Part shown: positions 25,433 to 39,911 of the stretch, piece by piece
How the letters are laid out: each line of letters starts with the position of its first letter
Position numbering within the stretch: the first letter of the stretch is position 1
Assembly (NCBI GenBank): GCA_037176885.1
Contig: JAWWNJ010000008.1
Coordinates: forward strand, 3,180,284-3,244,283
DNA length: 64,000 nucleotides
Direction: 5' to 3'
DNA from: Favolaschia claudopus
Lineage: Eukaryota > Basidiomycota > Agaricomycetes > Agaricales > Mycenaceae
Notes under the pieces: generated by a model
Database searches by the model: none
Told to the model about the DNA's origin: nothing
The model's input: only the letters and a program-made list of their open reading frames with translations
Translations under genes and position numbers: made by a program

Positions 25433-28174
25433 AATTGAGCACCGATTGGCTTGGGGATAGGCTCGAATTGAAGCGTTTGAGCAGGGCTATAAGATGACAT
25501 CATCAGCGATCGAGTCGCAGGTCACCTGACATTCACGACTCGGTCAAACACTGCGTTCGAAGCCATACGGAATACACAAGGCAACCCCCAAGCACGGACG
25601 TTAAGGTTTGCGACAACACCCCAACAAGGACGTTAAGGGTTAGTGGTCCCACTCCCCCGACGGAATCCACCAAAATCCAAAATTTTTTCGGCAGCTTCGG
25701 AAAGGAAACCGCGGTCCAAGCAATCCAGCTAGGGAATGCACGGGTTAGATGCCGCAATCCAGCAAGACATTGGCGAACTAGCCACTCACAGCTGCCCGCT
25801 AGAACGTAAAGGAAATCACGGGTGACCGGAATGAACAGAGGCGACGTAGTCAAGTGGACAAGGCAATAGACAGCAACACATCAAGAAGTACAATAGCAGG
25901 CAATCAACCCGGTCTGCCTAGTGAGTATCATCCCTTGCAACAACAAGGCGATCAACACAGTCCGACCCTGTCGAACACACTTGGAGTGCTATACACTCGG
26001 AGCAGCAACTGCTTGCCTTGCAGTTTTGATTTCTACAAAACGACCCCGCACCAAGCCAACTTGCATCACCGCAATACATCCGTCTGAGCAGCTATAAGGA
26101 ACGGAGATGGCTCATAGCAGGCACAACTACTGGTCTTCAAGGGCTTTGTTTGAGTCTCCAACAATCGACCAATAGGTCTCAATGGCGACATAGATCCAAG
26201 TCAGTCAATCCAACCGGAATCACCCTATCTTTGGCAGTTATGCACCGATTACCATGGTTGTAGGCTTGAATTAAAGCGTTTGACTAGGCCTATAATGGTG
26301 GGTCATGGGTGGCTTAGTCTAGCTACGGTAATGGGGAATTCTGCGCAGAATTCCTGCCAACAGGGCCCGAAAACAGTGGAATTCTGGCGAAATAGACAGC
26401 GTGGGAGGGAATTCTGGGCGAATCATTTCAAACACCCCCCCAAATGCCAGCAGACTGTGGAATTCTGGGCGATTGACACAAGTCCCTGGAATCACCTGTG
26501 TGGAAAAAATTATAAGCACTAGCGACCAACTAAAAGGAACGGAACGAACTCAACTCTTATAGCCCAAAGCCAAGCCTTATAATAAATGCAACTCAAAGGA
26601 AACCCTCCCAGCCAACTCAAACGCCGAAACGAATTATTATAATGGCACACGAGCCCTTATAATTAATGCCAATTGAAAAGCATTATTATAGTCAACGCTC
26701 TAGCACTATAATGACGGTGCAGAAAAATATTGCTGGAACCAAATATGTCCCAAATGGCTTACAAACCATGGTAGAGTCACTGCGAATGCCCTGACAGGTC
26801 TCGTTGACTTGGTATATGGGCTCGAACGGAAACCGTAGGCAAAAACCGAAACTCTGATAGCAGAGTCAATTGTGCACCGATTGCCTTGACTGTAGGCTCG
26901 AATTGAAGCGTTTGAATAGGGCTACAAGGGTGGACTATGACCGGCTGAAGCGAAGTACTTCAAGGTACTCAAGTACTGGGACCGCGTTGAATATATACGG
27001 TCATTTGCGAGCAGACACAAGGGCACTGGATCAATTGAATACGTCTCACTGATAGGCCTTCAAAACCGCACATTACAGGTCTCTGGTGTCCTGGCAAGGT
27101 TTAGGGATATCGACTTCAACGGGTATAGACACTGCGTAAACCCAAACACGCCGATCGAAGCTATACGGAATCCAGGAAGGCAACACCAGAGCAGGGACGT
27201 TAAGGTTGGCAACAACCCAACAGCACGGACGTTAAGGTTAGCGACCCCACTCGCCCGACGGAATTCACCAAAATCCAAAATTTTTTCGGCAGCTTCGGAA
27301 AGGAAATCGAAGAGCACGCAATCCAGCAAGGCAGTGTACGGGTTAACAACGGAATCCAGCAAGACATTGGCGAACTAGCCGCTCATAGCTCCCCGCTAGA
27401 ACGTAAAGGAAACCAAGGTCATCGGAGTCAGGGAAAAGACGTATCCAAGCAGCAACCAACCATTATAAGGCCAGAGACTACAGAGCCTCAGTACAACACT
27501 TCAAACAGTACAGACATTCAGTGAAGGTCAAGCATTATTATAAGGCCAGAATAGCACTCGATACAACCATCACCCTATAGCGTTCAAGTGAGTCAATGCA
27601 TTGAACCAGCCCAGTGATCACCATTGAGCCCATCTACTAAGAGCCAGAGTCAGCATCTTATAATGGAACAAAGTCTAGCTATCTTACCCGAGAATGCGGG
27701 TGCCGCATTCCTTGCAAAAGGTCCCCAAAAGTGCGGGGATTCGCTGGAATTCGGGTGGGCTACTGGCAGCGTGGGAGGGAATTCGGAGGGGCACTAATTC
27801 AAACACCTCCTAATCCGACTGACTTGGTGGAATTCGGAGGGGCACGTGGAATCGGGAGGGGCAAGCAATCTGACCCCCCAAGGCAAAAACGAAAACGGAA
27901 TCTTATAGTCACCAGCAAGGCCTTATAAGAATTGCGACTCACTGCCAAAAAAAAATTATAAGCCAGAGCCAAGGCTTATAAGAAATGCAATTAAATCAGC
28001 CACCGTCAAGGCCTCCTGAGCAATCGGGAAAAAATGGTGGAGACCAAAAGGGTGCCAAATAGCCTACAAATCAGCCTAGTGTCACCGCAAATGCCCCGAA
28101 CAGGTCTCGTTGACTTGCTATATTGACTTGGAGGGAAACCGTACAGCTTGGACCGGATCCTGACTACGACAATC
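25433..28174 (+). repeat. U11, full unit with scattered indels (2742 bp)
   Basis: About ten single-base indels (for example near 25638, 25840, 26073, 26388, 26983, 27700, 27761 and 28096) plus A to T near 25730. Confidence 0.92.
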
Positions 28175-30912
28175 AATTGAGCACCGATTGGCTTGGGGAT
28201 AGGCTCGAATTGAAGCGTTTGAGCAGGGCTATAAGATGACATCATCAGCGATCGAGTCGCAGGTCACCTGACATTCACGACTCGGTCAAACACTGCGTTC
28301 GAAGCCATACGGAATACACAAGGCAACCCCCAAGCACGGACGTTAAGGTTTGCGACAACACCCCAACAAGGACGTTAAGGTTAGTGGTCCCACTCCCCCG
28401 ACGGAATCCACCAAAATCCAAAATTTTTTCGGCAGCTTCGGAAAGGAAACCGCGGTCCAAGCAATCCAGCAAGGGAATGCACGGGTTAGATGCCGCAATC
28501 CAGCAAGACATTGGCGAACTAGCCACTCACAGCTGCCCGCTAGAACGTAAAGGAAATCACGGGTGACCGGAATGAACAGAGCGACGTAGTCAAGTGGACA
28601 AGGCAATAGACAGCAACACATCAAGAAGTACAATAGCAGGCAATCAACCCGGTCTGCCTAGTGAGTATCATCCCTTGCAACAACAAGGCGATCAACACAG
28701 TCCGACCCTGTCGAACACACTTGGAGTGCTATACACTCGGAGCAGCAACTGCTTGCCTTGCAGTTTTGATTTCTACAAAACGACCCCGCACCAAGCCAAC
28801 TTGCATCACCGCAAATACATCCGTCTGAGCAGCTATAAGGAACGGAGATGGCTCATAGCAGGCACAACTACTGGTCTTCAAGGGCTTTGTTTGAGTCTCC
28901 AACAATCGACCAATAGGTCTCAATGGCGACATAGATCCAAGTCAGTCAATCCAACCGGAATCACCCTATCTTTTGCAGTTATGCACCGATTACCATGGTT
29001 GTAGGCTTGAATTAAAGCGTTTTGACTAGGCCTATAATGTGGGTCATGGGTGGCTTAGTCTAGCTACGGTAATGGGGAATTCTGCGCAGAATTCCTGCCA
29101 ACAGGGCCCGAAAACAGTGGAATTCTGGGCGAAATAGACAGCGTGGGAGGGAATTCTGGGGCGATCATTTCAAACACCCCCCAAATGCCAGCAGACTGTG
29201 GAATTCTGGGCGATTGACACAAGTCCCCTGGAATCACCTGTGTGGAAAAAATTATAAAGCACTAGCGACCAACTAAAAGGAACGGAACGAACTCAACTCT
29301 TATAGCCCAAAGCCAAGCCTTATAATAAATGCAACTCAAAGGAAACCCTCCCAGCCAACTCAAACGCCGAAACGAATTATTATAATGGCACACGAGCCCT
29401 TATAATTAATGCCAATTGAAAAGCATTATTATAGTCAACGCTCTAGCACTATAATGACGGTGCAGAAAAATATTGCTGGAACCAAATATGTCCCAAATGG
29501 CTTACAAACCATGGTAGAGTCACTGCGAATGCCCTGACAGGTCTCGTTGACTTGGTATATGGGCTCGAACGGAAACCGTAGGCAAAAACCGAAACTCTGA
29601 TAGCAGAGTCAATTGTGCACCGATTGCCTTGACTGTAGGCTCGAATTGAAGCGTTTGAATAGGGCTACAAGGGTGGACTATGACCGGCTGAAGCGAAGTA
29701 CTTCAAGGTACTCAAGTACTGGGACGCGTTGAATATATACGGTCATTTGCGAGCAGACACAAGGGCACTGGATCAATTGAATACGTCTCACTGATAGGCC
29801 TTCAAAACCGCACATTACAGGTCTCTGGTGTCCTGGCAAGGTTTAGGGATATCGACTTCAACGGGTATAGACACTGCGTAAACCCAAACACGCCGATCGA
29901 AGCTATACGGAATCCAGGAAGGCAACACCAGAGCAGGGACGTTAAGGTTGGCAACAACCCAACAGCACGGACGTTAAGGTTAGCGACCCCACTCGCCCGA
30001 CGGAATTCACCAAAATCCAAAATTTTTTCGGCAGCTTCGGAAAGGAAATCGAAGAGCACGCAATCCAGCAAGGCAGTGTACGGGTTAACAACGGAATCCA
30101 GCAAGACATTGGCGAACTAGCCGCTCATAGCTCCCCGCTAGAACGTAAAGGAAACCAAGGTCATCGGAGTCAGGGAAAAGACGTATCCAAGCAGCAACCA
30201 ACCATTATAAGGCCAGAGACTACAGAGCCTCAGTACAACACTTCAAACAGTACAGACATTCAGTGAAGGTCAAGCATTATTATAAGGCCAGAATAGCACT
30301 CGATACAACCATCACCCTATAGCGTTCAAGTGAGTCAATGCATTGAACCAGCCCAGTGATCACCATTGAGCCCATCTACTAAGAGCCAGAGTCAGCATCT
30401 TATAATGGAACAAAGTCTAGCTATCTTACCCGAGAATGCGGTGCCGCATTCCTTGCAAAAGGTCCCCAAAAGTGCGGGGATTCGCTGGAATTCGGGTGGG
30501 CACTGGCAGCGTGGGAGGGAATTCGGAGGGGCACTAATTCAAACACCTCCTAATCCGACTGACTTGGTGGAATTCGGAGGGGCACGTGGAATCGGGAGGG
30601 GCAAGCAATCTGACCCCCCAAGGCAAAAACGAAAACGGAATCTTATAGTCACCAGCAAGGCCTTATAAGAATTGCGACTCACTGCCAAAAAAAATTATAA
30701 GCCAGAGCCAAGGCTTATAAGAAATGCAATTAAATCAGCCACCGTCAAGGCCTCCTGAGCAATCGGGAAAAAATGGTGGAGACCAAAAGGGTGCCAAATA
30801 GCCTACAAATCAGCCTAGTGTCACCGCAAATGCCCGAACAGGTCTCGTTGACTTGCTATATTGACTTGGAGGGAAACCGTACAGCTTGGACCGGATCCTG
30901 ACTACGACAATC
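28175..30912 (+). repeat. U12, full unit, noisy then clean (2738 bp)
   Basis: Small differences lie between about 28973 and 29257 (extra T, lost G, TGGGGCGATC, GTCCCCTGG, TTATAAAGC). The rest matches U1. Two of these differences recur at the same unit positions in U23. Confidence 0.92.
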
Positions 30913-33648
30913 AATTGAGCACCGATTGGCTTGGGGATAGGCTCGAATTGAAGCGTTTGAGCAGGGCTATAAGATGACATCATCAGCGATCGAGTCGCAG
31001 GTCACCTGACATTCACGACTCGGTCAAACACTGCGTTCGAAGCCATACGGAATACACAAGGCAACCCCCAAGCACGGACGTTAAGGTTTGCGACAACACC
31101 CCAACAAGGACGTTAAGGTTAGTGGTCCCACTCCCCCGACGGAATCCACCAAAATCCAAAATTTTTTCGGCAGCTTCGGAAAGGAAACCGCGGTCCAAGC
31201 AATCCAGCAAGGGAATGCACGGGTTAGATGCCGCAATCCAGCAAGACATTGGCGAACTAGCCACTCACAGCTGCCCGCTAGAACGTAAAGGAAATCACGG
31301 GTGACCGGAATGAACAGAGCGACGTAGTCAAGTGGACAAGGCAATAGACAGCAACACATCAAGAAGTACAATAGCAGGCAATCAACCCGGTCTGCCTAGT
31401 GAGTATCATCCCTTGCAACAACAAGGCGATCAACACAGTCCGACCCTGTCGAACACACTTGGAGTGCTATACACTCGGAGCAGCAACTGCTTGCCTTGCA
31501 GTTTTGATTTCTACAAAACGACCCCGCACCAAGCCAACTTGCATCACCGCAAATACATCCGTCTGAGCAGCTATAAGGAACGGAGATGGCTCATAGCAGG
31601 CACAACTACTGGTCTTCAAGGGCTTTGTTTGAGTCTCCAACAATCGACCAATAGGTCTCAATGGCGACATAGATCCAAGTCAGTCAATCCAACCGGAATC
31701 ACCCTATCTTTGGCAGTTATGCACCGATTACCATGGTTGTAGGCTTGAATTAAAGCGTTTGACTAGGCCTATAATGGTGGGTCATGGGTGGCTTAGTCTA
31801 GCTACGGTAATGGGGAATTCTGCGCAGAATTCCTGCCAACAGGGCCCGAAAACAGTGGAATTCTGGGCGAAATAGACAGCGTGGGAGGGAATTCTGGGCG
31901 AATCATTTCAAACACCCCCCAAATGCCAGCAGACTGTGGAATTCTGGGCGATTGACACAAGTCCCTGGAATCACCTGTGTGGAAAAAATTATAAGCACTA
32001 GCGACCAACTAAAAGGAACGGAACGAACTCAACTCTTATAGCCCAAAGCCAAGCCTTATAATAAATGCAACTCAAAGGAAACCCTCCCAGCCAACTCAAA
32101 CGCCGAAACGAATTATTATAATGGCACACGAGCCCTTATAATTAATGCCAATTGAAAAGCATTATTATAGTCAACGCTCTAGCACTATAATGACGGTGCA
32201 GAAAAATATTGCTGGAACCAAATATGTCCCAAATGGCTTACAAACCATGGTAGAGTCACTGCGAATGCCCTGACAGGTCTCGTTGACTTGGTATATGGGC
32301 TCGAACGGAAACCGTAGGCAAAAACCGAAACTCTGATAGCAGAGTCAATTGTGCACCGATTGCCTTGACTGTAGGCTCGAATTGAAGCGTTTGAATAGGG
32401 CTACAAGGGTGGACTATGACCGGCTGAAGCGAAGTACTTCAAGGTACTCAAGTACTGGGACGCGTTGAATATATACGGTCATTTGCGAGCAGACACAAGG
32501 GCACTGGATCAATTGAATACGTCTCACTGATAGGCCTTCAAAACCGCACATTACAGGTCTCTGGTGTCCTGGCAAGGTTTAGGGATATCGACTTCAACGG
32601 GTATAGACACTGCGTAAACCCAAACACGCCGATCGAAGCTATACGGAATCCAGGAAGGCAACACCAGAGCAGGGACGTTAAGGTTGGCAACAACCCAACA
32701 GCACGGACGTTAAGGTTAGCGACCCCACTCGCCCGACGGAATTCACCAAAATCCAAAAATTTTTCGGCAGCTTCGGAAAGGAAATCGAAGAGCACGCAAT
32801 CCAGCAAGGCAGTGTACGGGTTAACAACGGAATCCAGCAAGACATTGGCGAACTAGCCGCTCATAGCTCCCCGCTAGAACGTAAAGGAAACCAAGGTCAT
32901 CGGAGTCAGGGAAAAGACGTATCCAAGCAGCAACCAACCATTATAAGGCCAGAGACTACAGAGCCTCAGTACAACACTTCAAACAGTACAGACATTCAGT
33001 GAAGGTCAAGCATTATTATAAGGCCAGAATAGCACTCGATACAACCATCACCCTATAGCGTTCAAGTGAGTCAATGCATTGAACCAGCCCAGTGATCACC
33101 ATTGAGCCCATCTACTAAGAGCCAGAGTCAGCATCTTATAATGGAACAAAGTCTAGCTATCTTACCCGAGAATGCGGTGCCGCATTCCTTGCAAAAGGTC
33201 CCCAAAAGTGCGGGGATTCGCTGGAATTCGGGTGGGCACTGGCAGCGTGGGAGGGAATTCGGAGGGGCACTAATTCAAACACCTCCTAATCCGACTGACT
33301 TGGTGGAATTCGGAGGGGCACGTGGAATCGGGAGGGGCAAGCAATCTGACCCCCCAAGGCAAAAACGAAAACAGAATCTTATAGTCACCAGCAAGGCCTT
33401 ATAAGAATTGCGACTCACTGCCAAAAAAAATTATAAGCCAGAGCCAAGGCTTATAAGAAATGCAATTAAATCAGCCACCGTCAAGGCCTCCTGAGCAATC
33501 GGGAAAAAATGGTGGAGACCAAAAGGGTGCCAAATAGCCTACAAATCAGCCTAGTGTCACCGCAAATGCCCGAACAGGTCTCGTTGACTTGCTATATTGA
33601 CTTGGAGGGAAACCGTACAGCTTGGACCGGATCCTGACTACGACAATC
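30913..33648 (+). repeat. U13, full unit with U2-type variants
   Basis: Exact-length copy carrying both U2 variants: the AAAAATTTTT tract at about 32756-32765 and AAACAGAATC near 33370-33379. Like U2 it is followed directly by a truncated unit. Confidence 0.95.
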
Positions 33649-34440
33649 AATTGAGCACCGATTGGCTTGGGGATAGGCTCGAATTGAAGCGTTTGAGCAG
33701 GGCTATAAGATGACATCATCAGCGATCGAGTCGCAGGTCACCTGACATTCACGACTCGGTCAAACACTGCGTTCGAAGCCATACGGAATACACAAGGCAA
33801 CCCCCAAGCACGGACGTTAAGGTTTGCGACAACACCCCAACAAGGACGTTAAGGTTAGTGGTCCCACTCCCCCGACGGAATCCACCAAAATCCAAAATTT
33901 TTTCGGCAGCTTCGGAAAGGAAACCGCGGTCCAAGCAATCCAGCAAGGGAATGCACGGGTTAGATGCCGCAATCCAGCAAGACATTGGCGAACTAGCCAC
34001 TCACAGCTGCCCGCTAGAACGTAAAGGAAATCACGGGTGACCGGAATGAACAGAGCGACGTAGTCAAGTGGACAAGGCAATAGACAGCAACACATCAAGA
34101 AGTACAATAGCAGGCAATCAACCCGGTCTGCCTAGTGAGTATCATCCCTTGCAACAACAAGGCGATCAACACAGTCCGACCCTGTCGAACACACTTGGAG
34201 TGCTATACACTCGGAGCAGCAACTGCTTGCCTTGCAGTTTTGATTTCTACAAAACGACCCCGCACCAAGCCAACTTGCATCACCGCAAATACATCCGTCT
34301 GAGCAGCTATAAGGAACGGAGATGGCTCATAGCAGAATCAGCCTAGTGTCACCGCAAATGCCCGAACAGGTCTCGTTGACTTGCTATATTGACTTGGAGG
34401 GAAACCGTACAGCTTGGACCGGATCCTGACTACGACAATC
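33649..34440 (+). repeat. U14, truncated 792-bp unit
   Basis: Same breakpoint as U3 (CATAGCAG/AATCAGCC, near 34335). The next unit again starts AGTTGAG. Confidence 0.95.
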
Positions 34441-37175
34441 AGTTGAGCACCGATTGGCTTGGGGATAGGCTCGAATTGAAGCGTTTGAGCAGGGCTATAA
34501 GATGACATCATCAGCGATCGAGTCGCAGGTCACCTGACATTCACGACTCGGTCAAACACTGCGTTCGAAGCCATACGGAATACACAAGGCAACCCCCAAG
34601 CACGGACGTTAAGGTTTGCGACAACACCCCAACAAGGACGTTAAGGTTAGTGGTCCCACTCCCCCGACGGAATCCACCAAAATCCAAAATTTTTTCGGCA
34701 GCTTCGGAAAGGAAACCGCGGTCCAAGCAATCCAGCAAGGGAATGCACGGGTTAGATGCCGCAATCCAGCAAGACATTGGCGAACTAGCCACTCACAGCT
34801 GCCCGCTAGAACGTAAAGGAAATCACGGGTGACCGGAATGAACAGAGCGACGTAGTCAAGTGGACAAGGCAATAGACAGCAACACATCAAGAAGTACAAT
34901 AGCAGGCAATCAACCCGGTCTGCCTAGTGAGTATCATCCCTTGCAACAACAAGGCGATCAACACAGTCCGACCCTGTCGAACACACTTGGAGTGCTATAC
35001 ACTCGGAGCAGCAACTGCTTGCCTTGCAGTTTTGATTTCTACAAAACGACCCCGCACCAAGCCAACTTGCATCACCGCAAATACATCCGTCTGAGCAGCT
35101 ATAAGGAACGGAGATGGCTCATAGCAGGCACAACTACTGGTCTTCAAGGGCTTTGTTTGAGTCTCCAACAATCGACCAATAGGTCTCAATGGCGACATAG
35201 ATCCAAGTCAGTCAATCCAACCGGAATCACCCTATCTTTGGCAGTTATGCACCGATTACCATGGTTGTAGGCTTGAATTAAAGCGTTTGACTAGGCCTAT
35301 AATGGTGGGTCATGGGTGGCTTAGTCTAGCTACGGTAATGGGGAATTCTGCGCAGAATTCCTGCCAACAGGGCCCGAAAACAGTGGAATTCTGGGCGAAA
35401 TAGACAGCGTGGGAGGGAATTCTGGGCGAATCATTTCAAACACCCCCCAAATGCCAGCAGACTGTGGAATTCTGGGCGATTGACACAAGTCCCTGGAATC
35501 ACCTGTGTGGAAAAATTATAAGCACTAGCGACCAACTAAAAGGAACGGAACGAACTCAACTCTTATAGCCCAAAGCCAAGCCTTATAATAAATGCAACTC
35601 AAAGGAAACCCTCCCAGCCAACTCAAACGCCGAAACGAATTATTATAATGGCACACGAGCCCTTATAATTAATGCCAATTGAAAAGCATTATTATAGTCA
35701 ACGCTCTAGCACTATAATGACGGTGCAGAAAAATATTGCTGGAACCAAATATGTCCCAAATGGCTTACAAACCATGGTAGAGTCACTGCGAATGCCCTGA
35801 CAGGTCTCGTTGACTTGGTATATGGGCTCGAACGGAAACCGTAGGCAAAAACCGAAACTCTGATAGCAGAGTCAATTGTGCACCGATTGCCTTGACTGTA
35901 GGCTCGAATTGAAGCGTTTGAATAGGGCTACAAGGGTGGACTATGACCGGCTGAAGCGAAGTACTTCAAGGTACTCAAGTACTGGGACGCGTTGAATATA
36001 TACGGTCATTTGCGAGCAGACACAAGGGCACTGGATCAATTGAATACGTCTCACTGATAGGCCTTCAAAACCGCACATTACAGGTCTCTGGTGTCCTGGC
36101 AAGGTTTAGGGATATCGACTTCAACGGGTATAGACACTGCGTAAACCCAAACACGCCGATCGAAGCTATACGGAATCCAGGAAGGCAACACCAGAGCAGG
36201 GACGTTAAGGTTGGCAACAACCCAACAGCACGGACGTTAAGGTTAGCGACCCCACTCGCCCGACGGAATTCACCAAAATCCAAAATTTTTTCGGCAGCTT
36301 CGGAAAGGAAATCGAAGAGCACGCAATCCAGCAAGGCAGTGTACGGGTTAACAACGGAATCCAGCAAGACATTGGCGAACTAGCCGCTCATAGCTCCCCG
36401 CTAGAACGTAAAGGAAACCAAGGTCATCGGAGTCAGGGAAAAGACGTATCCAAGCAGCAACCAACCATTATAAGGCCAGAGACTACAGAGCCTCAGTACA
36501 ACACTTCAAACAGTACAGACATTCAGTGAAGGTCAAGCATTATTATAAGGCCAGAATAGCACTCGATACAACCATCACCCTATAGCGTTCAAGTGAGTCA
36601 ATGCATTGAACCAGCCCAGTGATCACCATTGAGCCCATCTACTAAGAGCCAGAGTCAGCATCTTATAATGGAACAAAGTCTAGCTATCTTACCCGAGAAT
36701 GCGGTGCCGCATTCCTTGCAAAAGGTCCCCAAAAGTGCGGGGATTCGCTGGAATTCGGGTGGGCACTGGCAGCGTGGGAGGGAATTCGGAGGGGCACTAA
36801 TTCAAACACCTCCTAATCCGACTGACTTGGTGGAATTCGGAGGGGCACGTGGAATCGGGAGGGGCAAGCAATCTGACCCCCCAAGGCAAAAACGAAAACG
36901 GAATCTTATAGTCACCAGCAAGGCCTTATAAGAATTGCGACTCACTGCCAAAAAAAATTATAAGCCAGAGCCAAGGCTTATAAGAAATGCAATTAAATCA
37001 GCCACCGTCAAGGCCTCCTGAGCAATCGGGAAAAAATGGTGGAGACCAAAAGGGTGCCAAATAGCCTACAAATCAGCCTAGTGTCACCGCAAATGCCCGA
37101 ACAGGTCTCGTTGACTTGCTATATTGACTTGGAGGGAAACCGTACAGCTTGGACCGGATCCTGACTACGACAATC
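34441..37175 (+). repeat. U15, full unit (2735 bp)
   Basis: Full copy with one A lost from the A6 run before TTATAAGC (near 35513). Starts AGTTGAG. Confidence 0.95.
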
Positions 37176-39911
37176 AATTGAGCACCGATTGGCTTGGGGA
37201 TAGGCTCGAATTGAAGCGTTTGAGCAGGGCTATAAGATGACATCATCAGCGATCGAGTCGCAGGTCACCTGACATTCACGACTCGGTCAAACACTGCGTT
37301 CGAAGCCATACGGAATACACAAGGCAACCCCCAAGCACGGACGTTAAGGTTTGCGACAACACCCCAACAAGGACGTTAAGGTTAGTGGTCCCACTCCCCC
37401 GACGGAATCCACCAAAATCCAAAATTTTTTCGGCAGCTTCGGAAAGGAAACCGCGGTCCAAGCAATCCAGCAAGGGAATGCACGGGTTAGATGCCGCAAT
37501 CCAGCAAGACATTGGCGAACTAGCCACTCACAGCTGCCCGCTAGAACGTAAAGGAAATCACGGGTGACCGGAATGAACAGAGCGACGTAGTCAAGTGGAC
37601 AAGGCAATAGACAGCAACACATCAAGAAGTACAATAGCAGGCAATCAACCCGGTCTGCCTAGTGAGTATCATCCCTTGCAACAACAAGGCGATCAACACA
37701 GTCCGACCCTGTCGAACACACTTGGAGTGCTATACACTCGGAGCAGCAACTGCTTGCCTTGCAGTTTTGATTTCTACAAAACGACCCCGCACCAAGCCAA
37801 CTTGCATCACCGCAAATACATCCGTCTGAGCAGCTATAAGGAACGGAGATGGCTCATAGCAGGCACAACTACTGGTCTTCAAGGGCTTTGTTTGAGTCTC
37901 CAACAATCGACCAATAGGTCTCAATGGCGACATAGATCCAAGTCAGTCAATCCAACCGGAATCACCCTATCTTTGGCAGTTATGCACCGATTACCATGGT
38001 TGTAGGCTTGAATTAAAGCGTTTGACTAGGCCTATAATGGTGGGTCATGGGTGGCTTAGTCTAGCTACGGTAATGGGGAATTCTGCGCAGAATTCCTGCC
38101 AACAGGGCCCGAAAACAGTGGAATTCTGGGCGAAATAGACAGCGTGGGAGGGAATTCTGGGCGAATCATTTCAAACACCCCCCAAATGCCAGCAGACTGT
38201 GGAATTCTGGGCGATTGACACAAGTCCCTGGAATCACCTGTGTGGAAAAAATTATAAGCACTAGCGACCAACTAAAAGGAACGGAACGAACTCAACTCTT
38301 ATAGCCCAAAGCCAAGCCTTATAATAAATGCAACTCAAAGGAAACCCTCCCAGCCAACTCAAACGCCGAAACGAATTATTATAATGGCACACGAGCCCTT
38401 ATAATTAATGCCAATTGAAAAGCATTATTATAGTCAACGCTCTAGCACTATAATGACGGTGCAGAAAAATATTGCTGGAACCAAATATGTCCCAAATGGC
38501 TTACAAACCATGGTAGAGTCACTGCGAATGCCCTGACAGGTCTCGTTGACTTGGTATATGGGCTCGAACGGAAACCGTAGGCAAAAACCGAAACTCTGAT
38601 AGCAGAGTCAATTGTGCACCGATTGCCTTGACTGTAGGCTCGAATTGAAGCGTTTGAATAGGGCTACAAGGGTGGACTATGACCGGCTGAAGCGAAGTAC
38701 TTCAAGGTACTCAAGTACTGGGACGCGTTGAATATATACGGTCATTTGCGAGCAGACACAAGGGCACTGGATCAATTGAATACGTCTCACTGATAGGCCT
38801 TCAAAACCGCACATTACAGGTCTCTGGTGTCCTGGCAAGGTTTAGGGATATCGACTTCAACGGGTATAGACACTGCGTAAACCCAAACACGCCGATCGAA
38901 GCTATACGGAATCCAGGAAGGCAACACCAGAGCAGGGACGTTAAGGTTGGCAACAACCCAACAGCACGGACGTTAAGGTTAGCGACCCCACTCGCCCGAC
39001 GGAATTCACCAAAATCCAAAATTTTTTCGGCAGCTTCGGAAAGGAAATCGAAGAGCACGCAATCCAGCAAGGCAGTGTACGGGTTAACAACGGAATCCAG
39101 CAAGACATTGGCGAACTAGCCGCTCATAGCTCCCCGCTAGAACGTAAAGGAAACCAAGGTCATCGGAGTCAGGGAAAAGACGTATCCAAGCAGCAACCAA
39201 CCATTATAAGGCCAGAGACTACAGAGCCTCAGTACAACACTTCAAACAGTACAGACATTCAGTGAAGGTCAAGCATTATTATAAGGCCAGAATAGCACTC
39301 GATACAACCATCACCCTATAGCGTTCAAGTGAGTCAATGCATTGAACCAGCCCAGTGATCACCATTGAGCCCATCTACTAAGAGCCAGAGTCAGCATCTT
39401 ATAATGGAACAAAGTCTAGCTATCTTACCCGAGAATGCGGTGCCGCATTCCTTGCAAAAGGTCCCCAAAAGTGCGGGGATTCGCTGGAATTCGGGTGGGC
39501 ACTGGCAGCGTGGGAGGGAATTCGGAGGGGCACTAATTCAAACACCTCCTAATCCGACTGACTTGGTGGAATTCGGAGGGGCACGTGGAATCGGGAGGGG
39601 CAAGCAATCTGACCCCCCAAGGCAAAAACGAAAACGGAATCTTATAGTCACCAGCAAGGCCTTATAAGAATTGCGACTCACTGCCAAAAAAAATTATAAG
39701 CCAGAGCCAAGGCTTATAAGAAATGCAATTAAATCAGCCACCGTCAAGGCCTCCTGAGCAATCGGGAAAAAATGGTGGAGACCAAAAGGGTGCCAAATAG
39801 CCTACAAATCAGCCTAGTGTCACCGCAAATGCCCGAACAGGTCTCGTTGACTTGCTATATTGACTTGGAGGGAAACCGTACAGCTTGGACCGGATCCTGA
39901 CTACGACAATC
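37176..39911 (+). repeat. U16, full 2736-bp unit
   Basis: Exact-length copy of the U1 type. It precedes a truncated unit but lacks the two variants of U2 and U13. Confidence 0.95.

Larger units (their letters stand above)
15267..29257. other. Tract with scattered one-base indels (likely assembly noise)
   Basis: From U7 to U12 the repeat copies carry private single-base insertions or deletions, mostly in short homopolymers. The flanking units are virtually identical to one another. The tract starts and stops abruptly and is about 14 kb long. Copies here should not be used to judge true unit variation. Confidence 0.7.
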
